A stretch of DNA of 64,000 bases from Aristolochia californica (Eukaryota; Streptophyta; Magnoliopsida; Piperales; Aristolochiaceae). The notes below the pieces were generated by a model that saw only the letters and a program-made list of their open reading frames with translations, was not told the DNA's origin and ran no database searches. The DNA is taken from contig JARWKL010000007.1 of assembly GCA_029961685.1 (NCBI GenBank), positions 7,522,708-7,586,707 of the forward strand, written 5' to 3'. The position numbers and the translations under genes were made by a program. This document shows, piece by piece, positions 13,206-27,500 of this stretch (its first letter is position 1; every line of letters starts with the position of its first letter).

Positions 13206-14165
13206 CTAATCTTTATTTTGTGTCATGTGATAAGAGCATACCAAATCCAGAATCCAAGAATCTCTGAGATGATCTAAATTGGATGAGACTGAAAGCATAT
13301 CCTCGTCACCGCTCTCTGAGTCTTCTTCTTCCCCTACATTTGCAAACTTTGATGGACCATCTTTGTTCTCTGCATTCCCTTTCTTTTCTCTTGACAATCC
13401 CGTTTTATGTGCCCCTTTTTCTCGCACTTAAAACACATGATGTCCTTCCTCTTCTTGGATTTAGACCAAGATTTCTTGTTACGCAATCTACTCTGATACT
13501 TGTTTCTTCCACGTTCCTGGTTACCCTTCACCTCAAGTCCTTCACCTTGTGAAGTCTCATCACTGGCTTTCTTCCTCTGATGGAAGCCTAATAAAGCACT
13601 TGTGGTTTCCTCCAATTCGAGAGTTTCTTTTCCCCATATCAGAGTCGTAACCAAATTTTCGTACGTAGGAGATCTCAGTAGGGAATTTAGTAACATTAAC
13701 ATCTTGTCTTCGTCTTCATACTTCACATCAACCCGCCTTAAATCACTAATGAACTGATTGAAAATGTATATATGCTAGCTCAGATCCGAGCCCTCTATCA
13801 TCTTAAGACCATACAATTTCTACTTAAGATAGAGTTTGTTCGGCAACAACTTTATACCGACTTTTAAGTTTCAATCAAACTTCCGTTGGTGATTCCTCAT
13901 CCATGACATGATACATCACATCATCAGCCAGACAAAGCTTAATAGTTGCACGTCATCAGCCAGACAAAGCTTAATAGTCGCACAACCTTTGCTTACATTT
14001 CTTTCCAATCTATGTCGTCCATTCCGATCGGTTGTTTTCCGTATAGAACCTTCAACATGCCCTGCTGCACTAATAGGTTTTTCACCCTCATCTGCCCTAA
14101 TCCGAAATTCTTTGTTTGGTTGAATTTTATTTGGCAAATCCCTCCGTCATCGTAGCCTAAGTTGG
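13206..14165 (-). pseudogene. gag remnant of copia-1, with zinc knuckle and internal duplication
   Basis: The N-terminal gag stretch (about 14165 down to 13993) reads IKFNQTKNFGLGQMRVKNLL and LLVQQGMLKVLYG. The C-terminal part (13334-13726) has the CCHC knuckle CFKCEKKGHIKRDC. The start of the pre-integrase/protease region (DSWILDLVCSYHMT) is at 13206-13427. A 32-bp direct duplication at 13921-13984 breaks the frame within the KLCLADDV segment, and further stops follow. Confidence 0.8.
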
Positions 14166-14638
14166 GTTTTTCGTAGGAAAAATCTGGATTTCGAAAATCC
14201 TCGGCGTTGTGCAGAAAAAAACCTCCTCGGATGTGCACCTGCAGCCCTCTGCACCAGTAGAAAATTAGACACGTCAGTCGTCTCCCTCGCAACGCAAGTT
14301 TCGAAAAAAAATAATCTTCTTCGTCCTGGCAACGTTCTCTTTTCCGGTTTCGTTGTCCTCCTGCATGGCTTCAGATGAAAACTCATGGTGGCCCCGCGAT
14401 TTTCGTCGCCTCCCGTGGTCTCCGCCGTCGTCCCCGATAGCGGCGGCATAGGGTTATCATCGCCGAACTCAAAAATCCGGGTTTCCTATGTCTCGGGTTT
14501 TTCTTCTCGGGACCTCGACGGCTTCGTCTTCGGTAAAACGTCGCCGACCCTGCGACGTTGCCGAACGCCGAAAACCTTCTCTCTGTTTCTGGAGTTCCAG
14601 AAGCAGAAACCTTTGTTCGAAAAATCCTCCTCTTGCAA

Positions 14639-14649
14639 CTCTGATACCA
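14639..14649 (-). promoter_or_regulatory. Primer binding site of copia-1 (initiator tRNA-Met type)
   Basis: The minus strand reads TGGTATCAGAG, the usual complement of the 3' end of plant initiator tRNA-Met, two bases inside the 5' LTR. The leader between it and gag is about 470 bp and relatively GC-rich. Confidence 0.88.
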
Positions 14650-14651
14650 CT

Positions 14652-14873
14652 TGTTATGTGAGGAAGATAATGAAAAATGAAGAAACAAAGAAATTTATGG
14701 TGGTTTGGCAGTGTGCATACAACCACCGGAGGGGCGGCCGAAAAGTTAACTAATTATAATCAGGGTTACATAATCCATATTTATACTAAACCCTAGAAGT
14801 ATTTGGGTAAGAAAGACATAAATACCCCTATACAATAATACCCCAAACTTATGTATGAGCCATATACTCAACA
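14652..14873 (-). repeat. 5' LTR of copia-1
   Basis: 222 bp, TGTTATGTGAGG to CATATACTCAACA. It is the partner of the left LTR at 9901-10124. On the minus strand it lies upstream of the primer binding site. Confidence 0.9.
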
Positions 14874-15975
14874 ACATTTAAAACCTTCCATCTAGAAAAA
14901 GGTATTTGTACTCCCTCCTAACACAACTAAAACTGAAATTTCAAGAAAGTAAATACTAAAATTGTTAGAAAGATATAAGACAATGTCTCATTCTTCTCAA
15001 GTTCAAAATTACCTACCTGTTATCTGTCCTACCACACCTTGAGTAGCATAAATTGTCTTTATCACATACGAAAAGCTTTGTTCTCCCGTGCCTCAAAACA
15101 ATTCAGACTAGAGAAAAATATAGAACAAGATGCACCATAATACTCAGTTACCAACATGGTTGCAATAATACCACACAGACCCTCACATTGTCTTGAACAA
15201 AAGGATATTCATTATTTCCCTAAAATATAATTATCAAAAATTATATGGAAAATCATTAAACCTGAATTTAATCTTCTTTTTTCTTACTGGTTTGGCAAAA
15301 TACTCATTTCCAGCAGAAATATTTTCAGAGTATGGAAATTACTTTGCAACAAAATCAATGTTATGCTCTTGGTTTCAGTGGTTTCTTATGATAAATTGGT
15401 AGCAAAATCATTTCAGCAGAATAGAATTTGGTAGATAGAATGGAATATAGGGTTGAAACTCAAAGCTGGTATTTCAGCCCTTCTCAGAACGTAGAGACTT
15501 TCTCTTACTCTTGAACCAACAGAGAGAACATAAATTTCAAAATTTTAAACGAGTGTCCTCTTGGATTTTATATTTGTATTAGGCTTATTAGACAAGCATT
15601 CAACTGTCAACCATCATCAAACAATGGAAGAACAGAACCGGCACCTCTATTCTTTTATGGAGAGATTGGAGCTGAGCTGCAGCTGGAGGAGGGAATTTGC
15701 ACCATCAATTGCGGGCTTCATTCAAAAAACTATTTTTTTTGTGACAAAAAGAATCTTACATGACTCTCACACGTAAAGGTGTTTTAGGTGTAATTGGAGT
15801 ATACTACTCTTAATAATATTGATTTCTAATCGAATTCTTCGTCAAGGAATGATGTCGAAGGAAAAAAGAAAAAAATCTCTACAGTAATTTCTTATTTCCA
15901 CAAAACACGTACTCTTAATCTCAATTAATCAACAAAGTAAACCTAAACAGAGGCAAATCCAGTGCCTTCTTCTTC
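14874..15975. other. Intergenic, no features seen
   Basis: AT-rich spacer between copia-1 and the 3' end of the epimerase gene. The open frames here have no recognisable protein similarity. The last 100 bp or so are probably 3' UTR of the epimerase. Confidence 0.45.
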
Positions 15976-17694
15976 CTAAAAGGAGAACTTGTAATGCATG
16001 TAGTGACTGTAAACTTGCCCGGGTCGGACAATCTGCGCAGGGAAATTGGGGTGATTTACAGAATCCGGGTATCCTTGAGTCTCCAAGCACACTCCGTCAT
16101 ACTCCCCGTAGACGAACCCACCTTTGCCGCTGACGTCCTTAAGCTTGTTGCTGGTGTAGAACTGCAAGCCGGGCATGTTCGTCCACAGCTCCATCTGCCT
16201 CCCGCTCTTGTTGTCCTTCAACACGGAGACCTTCCTGACTGCGAGGGTGTCGGTCGTAGAAGAATCGAGGAGGTAGTTGACGTCGTACCCGGGTTTAATC
16301 TGGTTAATCCGGCTGCCGATGGTGTTGGGTTCCAGGAAGTCGTAGGCAGTGCCCTTGACGGGGACGATTTCGCCGGTGGGTATGAGGGATTCGTCGACGG
16401 GAGTGGTTTGGGAACCGAAGATCTGGATGGTGTTCGACAAGATGTCTCCGCTGTCGTGGCCAGCCAGGTTCCAGTATGAGTGCGAGGCGAGGTTGATGGG
16501 TGTTGGCTTGTTCAGAGGCTTTGCGAGCATGGAGATGCTCAGCTCGTAGTTGCCGGTGATGGTGTAGGTGACGGAGACGTCGACGTCGCCGGGAAATCCT
16601 GTATCAGAGAGAAATCAGTTGGGTCTTGAAATTCCTCGAGTAAAGCCAATCGATCCTCTTCGGAAGGTTACCTTGTTCGCCATCGAAGCTGTTGTAGGTG
16701 AAAGTGATGGATGGAATATCGCCACCCTTATGATTCGATGCAGTCCAGATGACCTTGCTGAAACCTCTGTGTCCGCCTGCAAGAGATAAAAAAGACGGTT
16801 CTAGTTGAAGAAAGAGCGATTGGAAGAAAATTAAAATTCGATAAGAAGAGCAGAGGAAAAAATACCATGAAGAGTGTTTTCGCCTTCGTTTTGGAAAATT
16901 TGGTACGCTTTGCCATCAATGCTGAATTTACCACCTCCAATTCTATTAGCCACGCGCCCAACAATGGCCCCGAAGTAGGTAGTATCGTTCTGTATCGAAA
17001 CGAAAACTGGTTAGAAGATTAGAAAGCTTTAATGGCGCGCAATAACTTCAACAATTTGGACTTGGGTCTCCTGAAATAAATCTAAAGAAACCGATTTGGT
17101 ACGGTAGATGCTAGAATAAACGAAACAAGATTTTACAAGAAAACATCACGTCGACGAAGCGGAAGCTTTCTTCATCAGCTGATTATTTTAATAACTCAAT
17201 TGAAAAGAATCAATACTTCCTTCCCCAATTATTGAACGTGACGAAGAGGGGGCGACATCAACGATGACCAAAAAAGAATAAGAAAAACGAACGAATGAAC
17301 TACCAGAACAGAGATGAGCTTCAGAGATGAGATCAGACAAGCCGGACTTACATAGTAAGGAGAAAGTGAATCAAATCCAAGAACAACATCAGCCAACTTT
17401 CCTGCAAAATCACGAAACGTCACACTCCAAATCGACAGAAAAACAAAGGAACCAAATCCTCAAACCACATTCACATTCCAAACCAATCTCCCACAACCCA
17501 GAAACGATCCAACACAAACCTTTCGAATCAGGCAAAACGACTGATACAACAGTGGCTCCCCAGTTAGTAATCTTCACCGAAAAATCGCCCTTCTTAATCT
17601 CGTACAATTTTATGGGCTTCCTGGTAGCGGCAGAAACATCGAACAGAGCGAATGTAGAGAGATACAGGACGAGAAGAAAAAAGGTCTTCGCCAT
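15976..17694 (-). CDS. Aldose 1-epimerase-like (galactose mutarotase-like) secreted protein
   Basis: Five minus-strand exons: 17520-17694, 17352-17401, 16866-16989, 16672-16776, 15976-16598. All are GT..AG and phases close to 358 aa, the size of the plant homologues. Residues 1-23 look like a signal peptide (MAKTFFLLVLYLSTFALF..). Family motifs follow in order: TNWGATVVSVVLPDSKGKLA, the substrate-loop signature FGAIVGRVANRI, ENTLHGGHRGF, INLASHSYWNLAG and GVCLETQGYPDSVNHPNFP. Expected catalytic residues are present: His191 (SHSYWN) as acid and Glu324 (CLETQ) as base. The family interconverts alpha and beta anomers of aldoses; the signal peptide implies entry to the secretory pathway, so the true substrate could be apoplastic or cell-wall sugar. 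I chose the Met at 17694 over upstream in-frame codons because it opens the hydrophobic leader. Confidence 0.95.
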
Positions 17695-18596
17695 CGGTGA
17701 CGGAGGTATCAAAAAGCAGGCTTCTGAACGGATGTGATCGCATCCAAGTGAGTATTTATAGCGAAATTTTGAGGAGAGGGCTGAGTAAATTTCCAAAATT
17801 GAGATTTTTCGGGATAAAGATTGCATTTTCAATTAGAAAGAGGATAAGGCTGACTCGGTAAATAACCGACTGCTGTGGAAATCTGGAAATGATTCCAGTC
17901 ACGGATGCGCTTGTCGTGTTTACAGTGGAAGCATCTGAACGGCTGCTCACGTAAAAAAAAAAATCTTTATAAAAATTATTTGTATTTATATTTATGTTAT
18001 ATATTCATTATTATTTTAGTTCAAGATCGTTATTAATGAAATGCATTTAGTATATATTGCAGCCCAACAAGCTCCAAAGGAAAATCGAACCGCCAAGAGC
18101 ACGAAAACATAAAGAGGAGGCCTTGATGGTCAGGCAATGTCTAATTGATAGGAGAGAGAAAAGGCAATGGAAACATCCATTTTGTAAACCATCCAAATCG
18201 AAAGAAGTTGAATGTTCATCAGAAGAAAAAGAAGCATCTAATTAGACTCAGTCAAGATAGGTGGCTTGAATTGTGTTTCATTTTATATGACATGTACCTT
18301 CATTAATATTTACCCACTTCTCTCTCATGGAACTTGTTGACACTTAAAAGCTTAATTTTATACAGCCAAACAAGAAATCTGTGCCTGCTCTCTTCCCTGA
18401 ACATCTCAACTAAAACTCCAGAAAGTAAAGGATTACCTGAAGAAGCATTCTCTTACTTGTATCTGATGAAACTGGGTTGGTTCCCGGGTGATTTCATGAA
18501 CTTCCTCATCTTATGGTACTATGTCTGTATAGTGTCTCCCCACTGATGCAGTTGTAATTCTTTTCTCCCGAGTCAGACTAGTACAGGCAGAACAAG
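17695..18596. other. Intergenic: epimerase promoter side and PPR 3' side
   Basis: The upstream region of the epimerase gene (minus strand) followed by AT-rich sequence. A plus-strand 62-codon frame at 18057-18245 is basic and low in complexity and has no recognised relative. I annotate no gene. Confidence 0.45.
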
Positions 18597-20120
18597 TTAG
18601 TGTTGGAAGGTTGCTAGTTCAACAAAACTATAAGCAGAATCCGTTTTTGCAACTCTGGCACTTGACATTTCTTCTCTTATTCTCTTGACTTCGTCCCATT
18701 CACCTGTGGCTGCAAACAGATTTGATGCAAGCACATAATTTCCACTATACTGAGGCTCCAAGTCTAGTAAACGGATGATCAACTTCCTTGCCACAACAAA
18801 ATCACCTTTCTCCTTACATGCTCTGAGCAAAGCTCGCCATATTCTTTCATCAGGCTCGGAGTTCATACGCTCTACAAACTGGAAGGCTTTGTCTACTTGC
18901 TGAGCTCTACATAGAAGATCCACCAAGGATCCGTAGTGATCCATCCATGGCACTATACTGTAATCTTCTGTCATGGATCTGAAACAATTTATCCCTTCAT
19001 CCACCAACCCTGCATGACTACAAGCACATAATGTGCAAAGAAACAAAACTGCATCTGGTTTAAATCCCTCTCTCTGCATCTGAGAGAATCGAACAAGTGC
19101 CTCAATCCCGTGTCCATGAACTCCTAGTCCTTGTATCATAGTTGTCCATGTTACCAGTGTTCTATTCACTGTTCTGTCGAAAATTCGACATGCCTTTTCA
19201 ATGTTGCCACATTTTGCATGCATGTCAATGAGAGCATTTGTGATATGTATCGTCGGCTCACATCCCCTTTTTTGTATGTATTCATCAGCCCATTGTGCTT
19301 TCTCAAAGCTTCCCAGCTTGGAACAGATTGAAACCAAGCCTAACAAGGTCACTTCATCAGGTTCCACTAGTTTAGACTCCATTTCCTTGAATACAGACAA
19401 TGCCTCAAATGGACTGTCATTGTAATTATACCCATCAATTAAAGAAGTCCAAGAGATCACATTTTTACTCGGCATTGTCTCAAAAACCTGGCGAGCATGA
19501 TACACACTCCTGCAGCTCATGTACATGTCAATTAAAGCATTAGAAACGAACATGTCAAAATCTGTGCAGCACTTGATTAAATAGCCATGGACAAGTTTTC
19601 CTACCTGAAGAAGACCAAGGGAAGAACAAGCAGATAAAGTACCAACAGCAGTCATCCCGTTGGGTCTCACCTGCTCTCTTATCATCGTACATGATATCTG
19701 AAGAACCTGAAAAGGGCGGTTCCATCGGGCATATGTACTGATAATAGCGTTCCACTGTGCCAAATCTCTTTCAGGAGTTTCATCAAACACTCTCTGCGCA
19801 TGCTCAAGGCTGCCTAACAGACCATACATTTGCTGAACCGCTGTCTGAAGGACAACCTGTGAACGATAACCCATTTTGAATATCTGCCCATGTACTTGTT
19901 TCCCAGCAAAAGCGCTTGATATAAGCCCAGATGCTTTGAGAAGAAAGAGAAATGTATGACTGTCTACTCCCACTCCTTTCCTTCTTATTTCGTTATAAAC
20001 CATATATGCTTGCTCTGGTTTCTTTCCCTCCAGAAAGCCTCTCATGATGGTATTCCATTTGTATGCATCTGGCCAGATTCGACAGGGAGAAGCCAACACG
20101 CCCAACCTCATCACTGGCAT
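18597..20120 (-). CDS. Pentatricopeptide repeat protein, PLS class, E-type C-terminus
   Basis: A single long exon encodes 507 aa from the ATG at 20120. Tandem PPR motifs run through the protein, for example YKWNTIMRGFLEGKKPEQAY, AQWNAIISTYARWNRPFQVL, VISWTSLIDGYNYNDSPFEA, VTWTTMIQGLGVHGHGIEAL and DAVLFLCTLCACSHAGLVDE. The C-terminus has an E-like domain (PDERIWRALLRACKEKGD; GNYVLASNLFAATGEWDEVK) and no DYW deaminase. Such proteins bind organelle RNA, often as C-to-U editing site-recognition factors that recruit a DYW partner. The reading frame is open upstream as far as an in-frame stop near 20200 without any ATG (a GTG lies at 20141), so the N-terminus, including any targeting peptide, may lie in an unseen upstream exon. 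The gene lies 425 bp downstream of the RPL13A stop on the same strand. Confidence 0.9.
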   Translation of the reverse strand: MPVMRLGVLASPCRIWPDAYKWNTIMRGFLEGKKPEQAYMVYNEIRRKGVGVDSHTFLFLLKASGLISSAFAGKQVHGQIFKMGYRSQVVLQTAVQQMYGLLGSLEHAQRVFDETPERDLAQWNAIISTYARWNRPFQVLQISCTMIREQVRPNGMTAVGTLSACSSLGLLQVGKLVHGYLIKCCTDFDMFVSNALIDMYMSCRSVYHARQVFETMPSKNVISWTSLIDGYNYNDSPFEALSVFKEMESKLVEPDEVTLLGLVSICSKLGSFEKAQWADEYIQKRGCEPTIHITNALIDMHAKCGNIEKACRIFDRTVNRTLVTWTTMIQGLGVHGHGIEALVRFSQMQREGFKPDAVLFLCTLCACSHAGLVDEGINCFRSMTEDYSIVPWMDHYGSLVDLLCRAQQVDKAFQFVERMNSEPDERIWRALLRACKEKGDFVVARKLIIRLLDLEPQYSGNYVLASNLFAATGEWDEVKRIREEMSSARVAKTDSAYSFVELATFQH

Positions 20121-20545
20121 CGACCTTTCTTCAGTGCTCACCTCTTGAGTAAGAAATAATATTACGTCAAGCTCAGGAGGGCAGGACGGAAGATCACGAA
20201 TTCCAGATTATTTATTAGGAGATTCTACATTTTTAATACGTAAAGCTTGGGATTGTGCTTGAAGGATTCCTGAAAAATTACTCAATTCTGTTCCGCCATC
20301 GTGAAGCTCGTCTAAAACTAATATCACTCAACCGGCAATATGAAACGACAAGCTTACAAGTATTTCAAAAGCAAGCAACTTAAATCCAATTTTATGAGTA
20401 AATAGCACCAAAAGTACTACAGAAAAGTTCACTATCGAGTCAGCTATTGGCTACAAGATGAGATTCGCCAATGTGAAAACCGCCAAAATTGAACACAATT
20501 CGCAAAAACCAAATTAAAACGTGATATTTTTTTCACTTCTCCTTC

Positions 20546-22539
<1,994 letters not shown>

Positions 22540-22564
22540 TTAGCAGAGGTAGGGGAGCGGCTTT

Positions 22565-22572
22565 TAGGGTTT
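22565..22572 (-). promoter_or_regulatory. Telo-box upstream of RPL13A
   Basis: The minus strand reads AAACCCTA, 74 bp upstream of the ATG. In plants this motif is enriched in promoters and leaders of ribosomal protein and other growth genes. Confidence 0.7.
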
Positions 22573-22587
22573 CTCTTCGCTGAAGTA

Positions 22588-22595
22588 TAGGGTTT
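22588..22595 (-). promoter_or_regulatory. Second telo-box upstream of RPL13A
   Basis: The minus strand reads AAACCCTA again, 23 bp from the first copy. The adjacent TTATATAAAAACC on the minus strand is TATA-like and could be the core promoter. Confidence 0.65.
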
Positions 22596-24531
22596 TTATA
22601 TAAGATAGATGTTACTCATTTTTTAGTTTTTTCACCAGATTCCGGGCTTTCAGGTCGAGGCTCATCCACATGGCCCAGATCGATTTATAAGCGGAAGGCC
22701 CATGAGTGTGTGACATCAACTCACCATAAACAGAGGCCAGCGTTGGCCATCCCACACCAGTTAAATGCGGGTAGGGTGGCATTGAACTGAGCCGGTTCTC
22801 GAGCGGCTTAATTCGATTCAATTTATTTGGAGTTTGAGATCCAGATAAAACTCGTTTGTATTAACGAGCCGAGCTCGACCGAACCATGGTTTGGTTCGAA
22901 AACTCACGAGCTGGCTCATTAATTGGCTCGAGAGTCAGGACTCAGGAGAGCGGGGGGGGGGGGGGGGGGGGGGGCTCCCCTCGTCACCACCGAGCTCCTC
23001 CGTCCTTTGTTGTCGCCGTCTACAGTTGCTCGCTGGCCGCCTTCGCCATTGCTTGGTTCCATTTTTTCCCTTCGATTTCTTCCTCCCCTCGTCTGCCTTC
23101 GCCTCTGTTTTCGTCGCCGCCGTCATCCTTAATGACATATCCTCTCCGGCATCGCTAGACCCCTTCCTCATGGCTCTTGAAGAAATTGAAAAAACATTTT
23201 AGTAGAAATACGTTTCTAGGGATTATTAGTGTGTCATGTTTTTTTAAAACATGTTTCTAATTGAAAATTCTTATTAAAAAATCATATAATTTTCTGAGTA
23301 AGATTTTCCTGCCAAGATGGGCTAGAAAACCGTATAGAAATTTTTTGAATAAGTATTTGACAATTGATATTGTAATACTTTTAGCATGAGGCAATTTTCA
23401 TAGCAATTTTGTGTTTGACATTTTATTTGATTAAAAATTTATCAATAAGTATAGTAATATATTAGATTGATTATTAATTTTTATTTATTTTACTAGAAGA
23501 GGCAATAAGAGGTCCATTTAATTTTCTTAAAAAAATTAAAATATTTCTTGTAATTTTCTAGTAAGTCATTAATAGTAATAGGATTTTATTTAAATGACTT
23601 TTTGGAAATATGTATTATAAAGAAAACATGACGGAGTAGGGACAAAGTTGAAAATCCGACCTTTTTCATGAGGAAAGACGAGGGTAAAACCATGTTAAAA
23701 TCTTTGAGACATCTCAAATGAATCGACTATGACATTGCCAATGTAGTGTTATATAATGCGATTAATCTTGGGATCTAAGGATCGATATGGATTATGGAGC
23801 ATTTTAAGATAAATTTTAATTAATTAGAATATATACCTTTTGGTGTTTAAAGAGGGCAATCTGGTTCAAATTCGGATGATACATACTTGACTCAGGGTTC
23901 AAACTCGTTTTTTTTCCCAACTCACCTATAAGTTTCTTCAGAACTTCTAGGGCACCTGTGAATTACACATATTGACTTATCCTTTGGAGTTTAGGAGTCT
24001 CGATCAGATATCCAATTCCTAGACAGTAAACGGGTTGCAGGTCTGAACCCAGAGACAGGACTCTAGCAACCTCTGTAATTTCTTCCCACAATGTGCTGAA
24101 AGCTACCACCCACCAGAGCCTTACTCATGGAATCATGACTCAAACGCGGCCACAATAAAATCTGAGTCGAGTAGGTTTTCCTGGGTCAAGAAACTCGATT
24201 TGGGGAAGGATGGCGGATGTCTTCCACTGAAACCAGTTGGCTCAAATGCACAAAGCAAAGACTGAATGAGATCAGAAACATAGGATGATACCTGCCCTTC
24301 ACAATAAACTAGACAAAGAAAACCATAATCTGTAATCATACAAAGCCATATTGAACGGAAGTGATAGTCTACTAATGCAAGCAGCTATAATAACTCGACA
24401 AACATATGAAGTAAAGCCCCCCCACCTCCTACCACTAAACAAAGAGGGCCAAAAAAATATGATGCAAAATGCATAGCCAAGTATAATGTGGAAAAGATTT
24501 GAACTTCATGTGGCAATGTTTGTTTTGTAGC
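22596..24531. other. Intergenic with GC-rich patch and AT-rich remainder
   Basis: 22780-22930 contains repeated GAGC/CTCG words (GAGCCGGTTCTCGAG, GAGCCGAGCTCG) that look like a degraded repeat. 22975-23200 is a GC-rich stretch open in several frames on both strands, typical of composition and not of coding. 23210-23830 is AT-rich. I see no gene. Confidence 0.45.
22952..22974 (+). repeat. 23-bp poly-G run
   Basis: An uninterrupted run of 23 G flanked by GAGC and CTCCCC. Its length is likely variable or assembly-limited. Confidence 0.75.
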
Positions 24532-27500
24532 TTAATGCACTCGCGGCGATTGCCTGTAGGTCGGTAACGGAGACCGTAGTGGGGATGCAACCGGTGTGAT
24601 GTGCAATGGTGAAGGGAGGGGTCTTGCTGGGAACTTCCGGACTGGATTAGAAGCCGGTTGATGTCGCACTTGGGAAGCTTTTGAGGAAGTTTTTGCAGTT
24701 TGAAGCTGCTCTAATGTGGCTAAGACTTCGGCCATCCGTGGTCTCATTTTGGCTTCTGAGTAAAGGCACTGCACTGCAAGAGTGGCGACTTGGTGTGCCG
24801 CTTTTTGAGGGTACTGACCTTCCAACTTGGAGTCCATTACACGGAATAGCTTTCGCTTGTCACTCAGAAATGGTTTTGCCCAGTCAACCAACTTTTGTTC
24901 TATTCCTAATTTGCCTTTATCAAGGGCCCTACGCCCAGTCAATAGCTCCAATAACACAACACCAAAGCTGTAAACATCACTCTTAGAAGATAAACGACCT
25001 GTTAATCAGTCACTGAAATGTTAGCATCATTTTTTAGCTTTCTTCATGTTAGTTAAAAACTAAATGATTGACTGTAGGAAGCATCTAATACAATCAATAT
25101 TAACTTAAAGACTTTAATTCCTATTTGAAGCAGCAAATATAGAAACAAACCTGTGGCAATGTATTCGGGTGCTGCATAGCCTTGAGTTCCCATTACTTGT
25201 GTGGAGACATGGGTATTATCTCCAGTTGGCCCAGCCTTCGCCAATCCAAAATCGGAAAGCTTAGCATTAAAATCCTGCATCGGCAAATAGAACCAAGTAA
25301 ATTCTTGAGACTCCGATGGTTCAATCATGATTTACTTGTATTATTGTATCTGCAGATTCAGAGCAACTGATCTGTCCATGGCAAAGAAGAGCTTAATGTC
25401 AAGTCAGGGAGATTCCATCCTCCCATCAACTCAAACGAGACCATCCTAATGGTCTTTCTACTAAAAGCTCTTATTCAATCATCAAATAAAAATAAAGGTA
25501 GAGCGATGGACAAGTCCATTTGTTAGTAGATAGAGGGATAGACTAGAGCATACTGCATCGAGAAGGATATTTGAGGCTTTAAAGTCTCTATATATAACTT
25601 GAGATTCAGCATCATGCAAAAATAAAAGTCCCCGTGCAGCATCAATTGCAACTTTGATCCTTATTGCCCAAGAAAGAGGCCGAGCCCCTCCTGCAAAAAG
25701 ACAAAACAGTGTGAGAGAGACCAAGATGCAAAAGAGTAAAAGTATCCGCTCCATGTTCTTAAAGATATATTCCATACTACAGGCGAGACTATCAGAGCTA
25801 AACCATAAAGCATTAAAAACATTAGAATTTTGTCCAGCCCATCATAAAACCTCAAGTGGACAAAGCCAACAGATACATAAAACTAGAAATTTTTTATCAT
25901 AGTAATTAAAAACTAATGATGAATAGATAAGCAGATTACTTCTAAACAGGTGATTCTCCAAACTGCCCTTAGCCATGTACTCATAGACCAATAGATGATT
26001 TTCGCCCTCTGAACAGTATCCAATGAGTCTAACAAGATTTGGATGGTGAAGTTGGCCAAGATAATTAACCTCTGTCTGCACAAACCAATGCAACCTAATT
26101 AATATATTAAAATAAATAACAAAAAAAAAAGAAGGCAAATTCACTTACCAACCACTCCTTGTGACCTTGGAAACTCTCTGGTTTAAGCTTTTTGACAGCA
26201 ACAACCATTCCAGCCCCAGGCCTTGAAGCAGCATATGTTTGCTCATCAATCCATCCTTTAAATACATACCCAAAGCCTCCTTCTCCAAGAAGACTATCTG
26301 ACCGGAAATTTTTAGTTGCATTTCTTAGCTCGTTGAAGGAGAAGTTTTTCAAGTTTGAGGATGATAAAATCTGGCCTTCAGTTCGTGGAGTAGGTAGACC
26401 ATTAGGGCTTCTACTACTATAGGATGGGGCAGTCAAGCTTGAGCCATTTGAAGACAAACCTGTTCTGCTGGTGGATTTTGACGCATCTGAATTTAAGGAG
26501 AAACAAGATAGTCACAAAATCTTTAGATACATTCCCAGATTCAAAGGAAAAGTATAACTTCAAAAGAAATGTAAACATCCACATGTATAAATAGTAGGAG
26601 ACTATTAATTCCAAACAAATGATATCAGTACAGTAGACTCTAGACTTGCATTAGTTCAAGCCAGCAATGGCTAGCTTGTGTGTTGGGGATACAACATGGA
26701 TAGCCATGTCATGGAATCTGTGAATGACCTTATAGTTTGAAACAAGTATATATGCATGGCAACTACATTGGCTGTTTCTATTAGTAATACAAACATACCT
26801 GAAGTAAACAAACCTAGACTATTGGTTTTTTCAAGAATGGACTTTCAAGTTCCATGAGTTATGAAAGCATGGAGGGAGGATTGCTAAAATTCCAACAAAA
26901 TTTTCAGGGATTGTTAGTTTCAGCTATCTTGGCAAATGCATCTAAAGTTAACTGGTTATTGAAAAATCACCTTCCGAAAGTATGAATGTAAGAAATAAAT
27001 AGAGAATCTTGAATTTGAAGAAGTGTCTTTAAGTTCTAAAGCAGCCGTCAAACAGCTCTTTTGCTGAAACTTCTCAAACAAAACCACAGACTGAGCTGGA
27101 TAAAACATTCAAGACTACAGAAATTTTAATACTTGGACAGCTAACTGGGGGAAAAGAGCCTGTTCGTCACATCCATATCCTAACAAACAACTTCCACACT
27201 TGAAATAGTCAATAGTCATCCATCAAAGACCCAAGAGCATCCCATTTTCACAGTGAATTTGGACAGAAAGAAAGGTTGTTATACACATAAAAAAACAAAC
27301 CCCAGGTGGAAATTAAACCAGGAAATGTAAAAAAAAGGTAGCAAGAAGGCTTTTTTTCTTTCTTCTCTTGATAGGGAAATGGAAAATAACAGGTAAAGTT
27401 AGCAACAACAATACAAGGGATATCCATGATAGAAGTATAGAAACATTTTAAGCATAACTGAAGCTACCGAAACAAAAAAAAGCTTAGTGAACTTATTCCA

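Larger units (their letters stand above)
9901..14873 (-). mobile_element. Decayed Ty1-copia retrotransposon (copia-1)
   Basis: A complete but defective element of 4,973 bp on the minus strand. Its two LTRs (9901-10124 and 14652-14873) begin TGTT and end CAACA. It has a primer binding site matching initiator tRNA-Met beside the right LTR and a polypurine tract beside the left LTR. Flanking pentamers ACATG (9896-9900) and ACATT (14874-14878) look like a target duplication with one change. Domain order in minus-strand reading is gag with zinc knuckle, protease region, integrase, reverse transcriptase, RNase H, which is copia order. Many frameshifts and stops make it non-coding, and LTR divergence makes it look the oldest of the three internal-bearing retroelements here. 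Confidence 0.92.

Noticed and set aside
22886..23210. GC-rich frames in three phases near the poly-G run
   Set aside because: The sequence is open in most frames because of composition; Gly and Pro runs come directly from the homopolymer.
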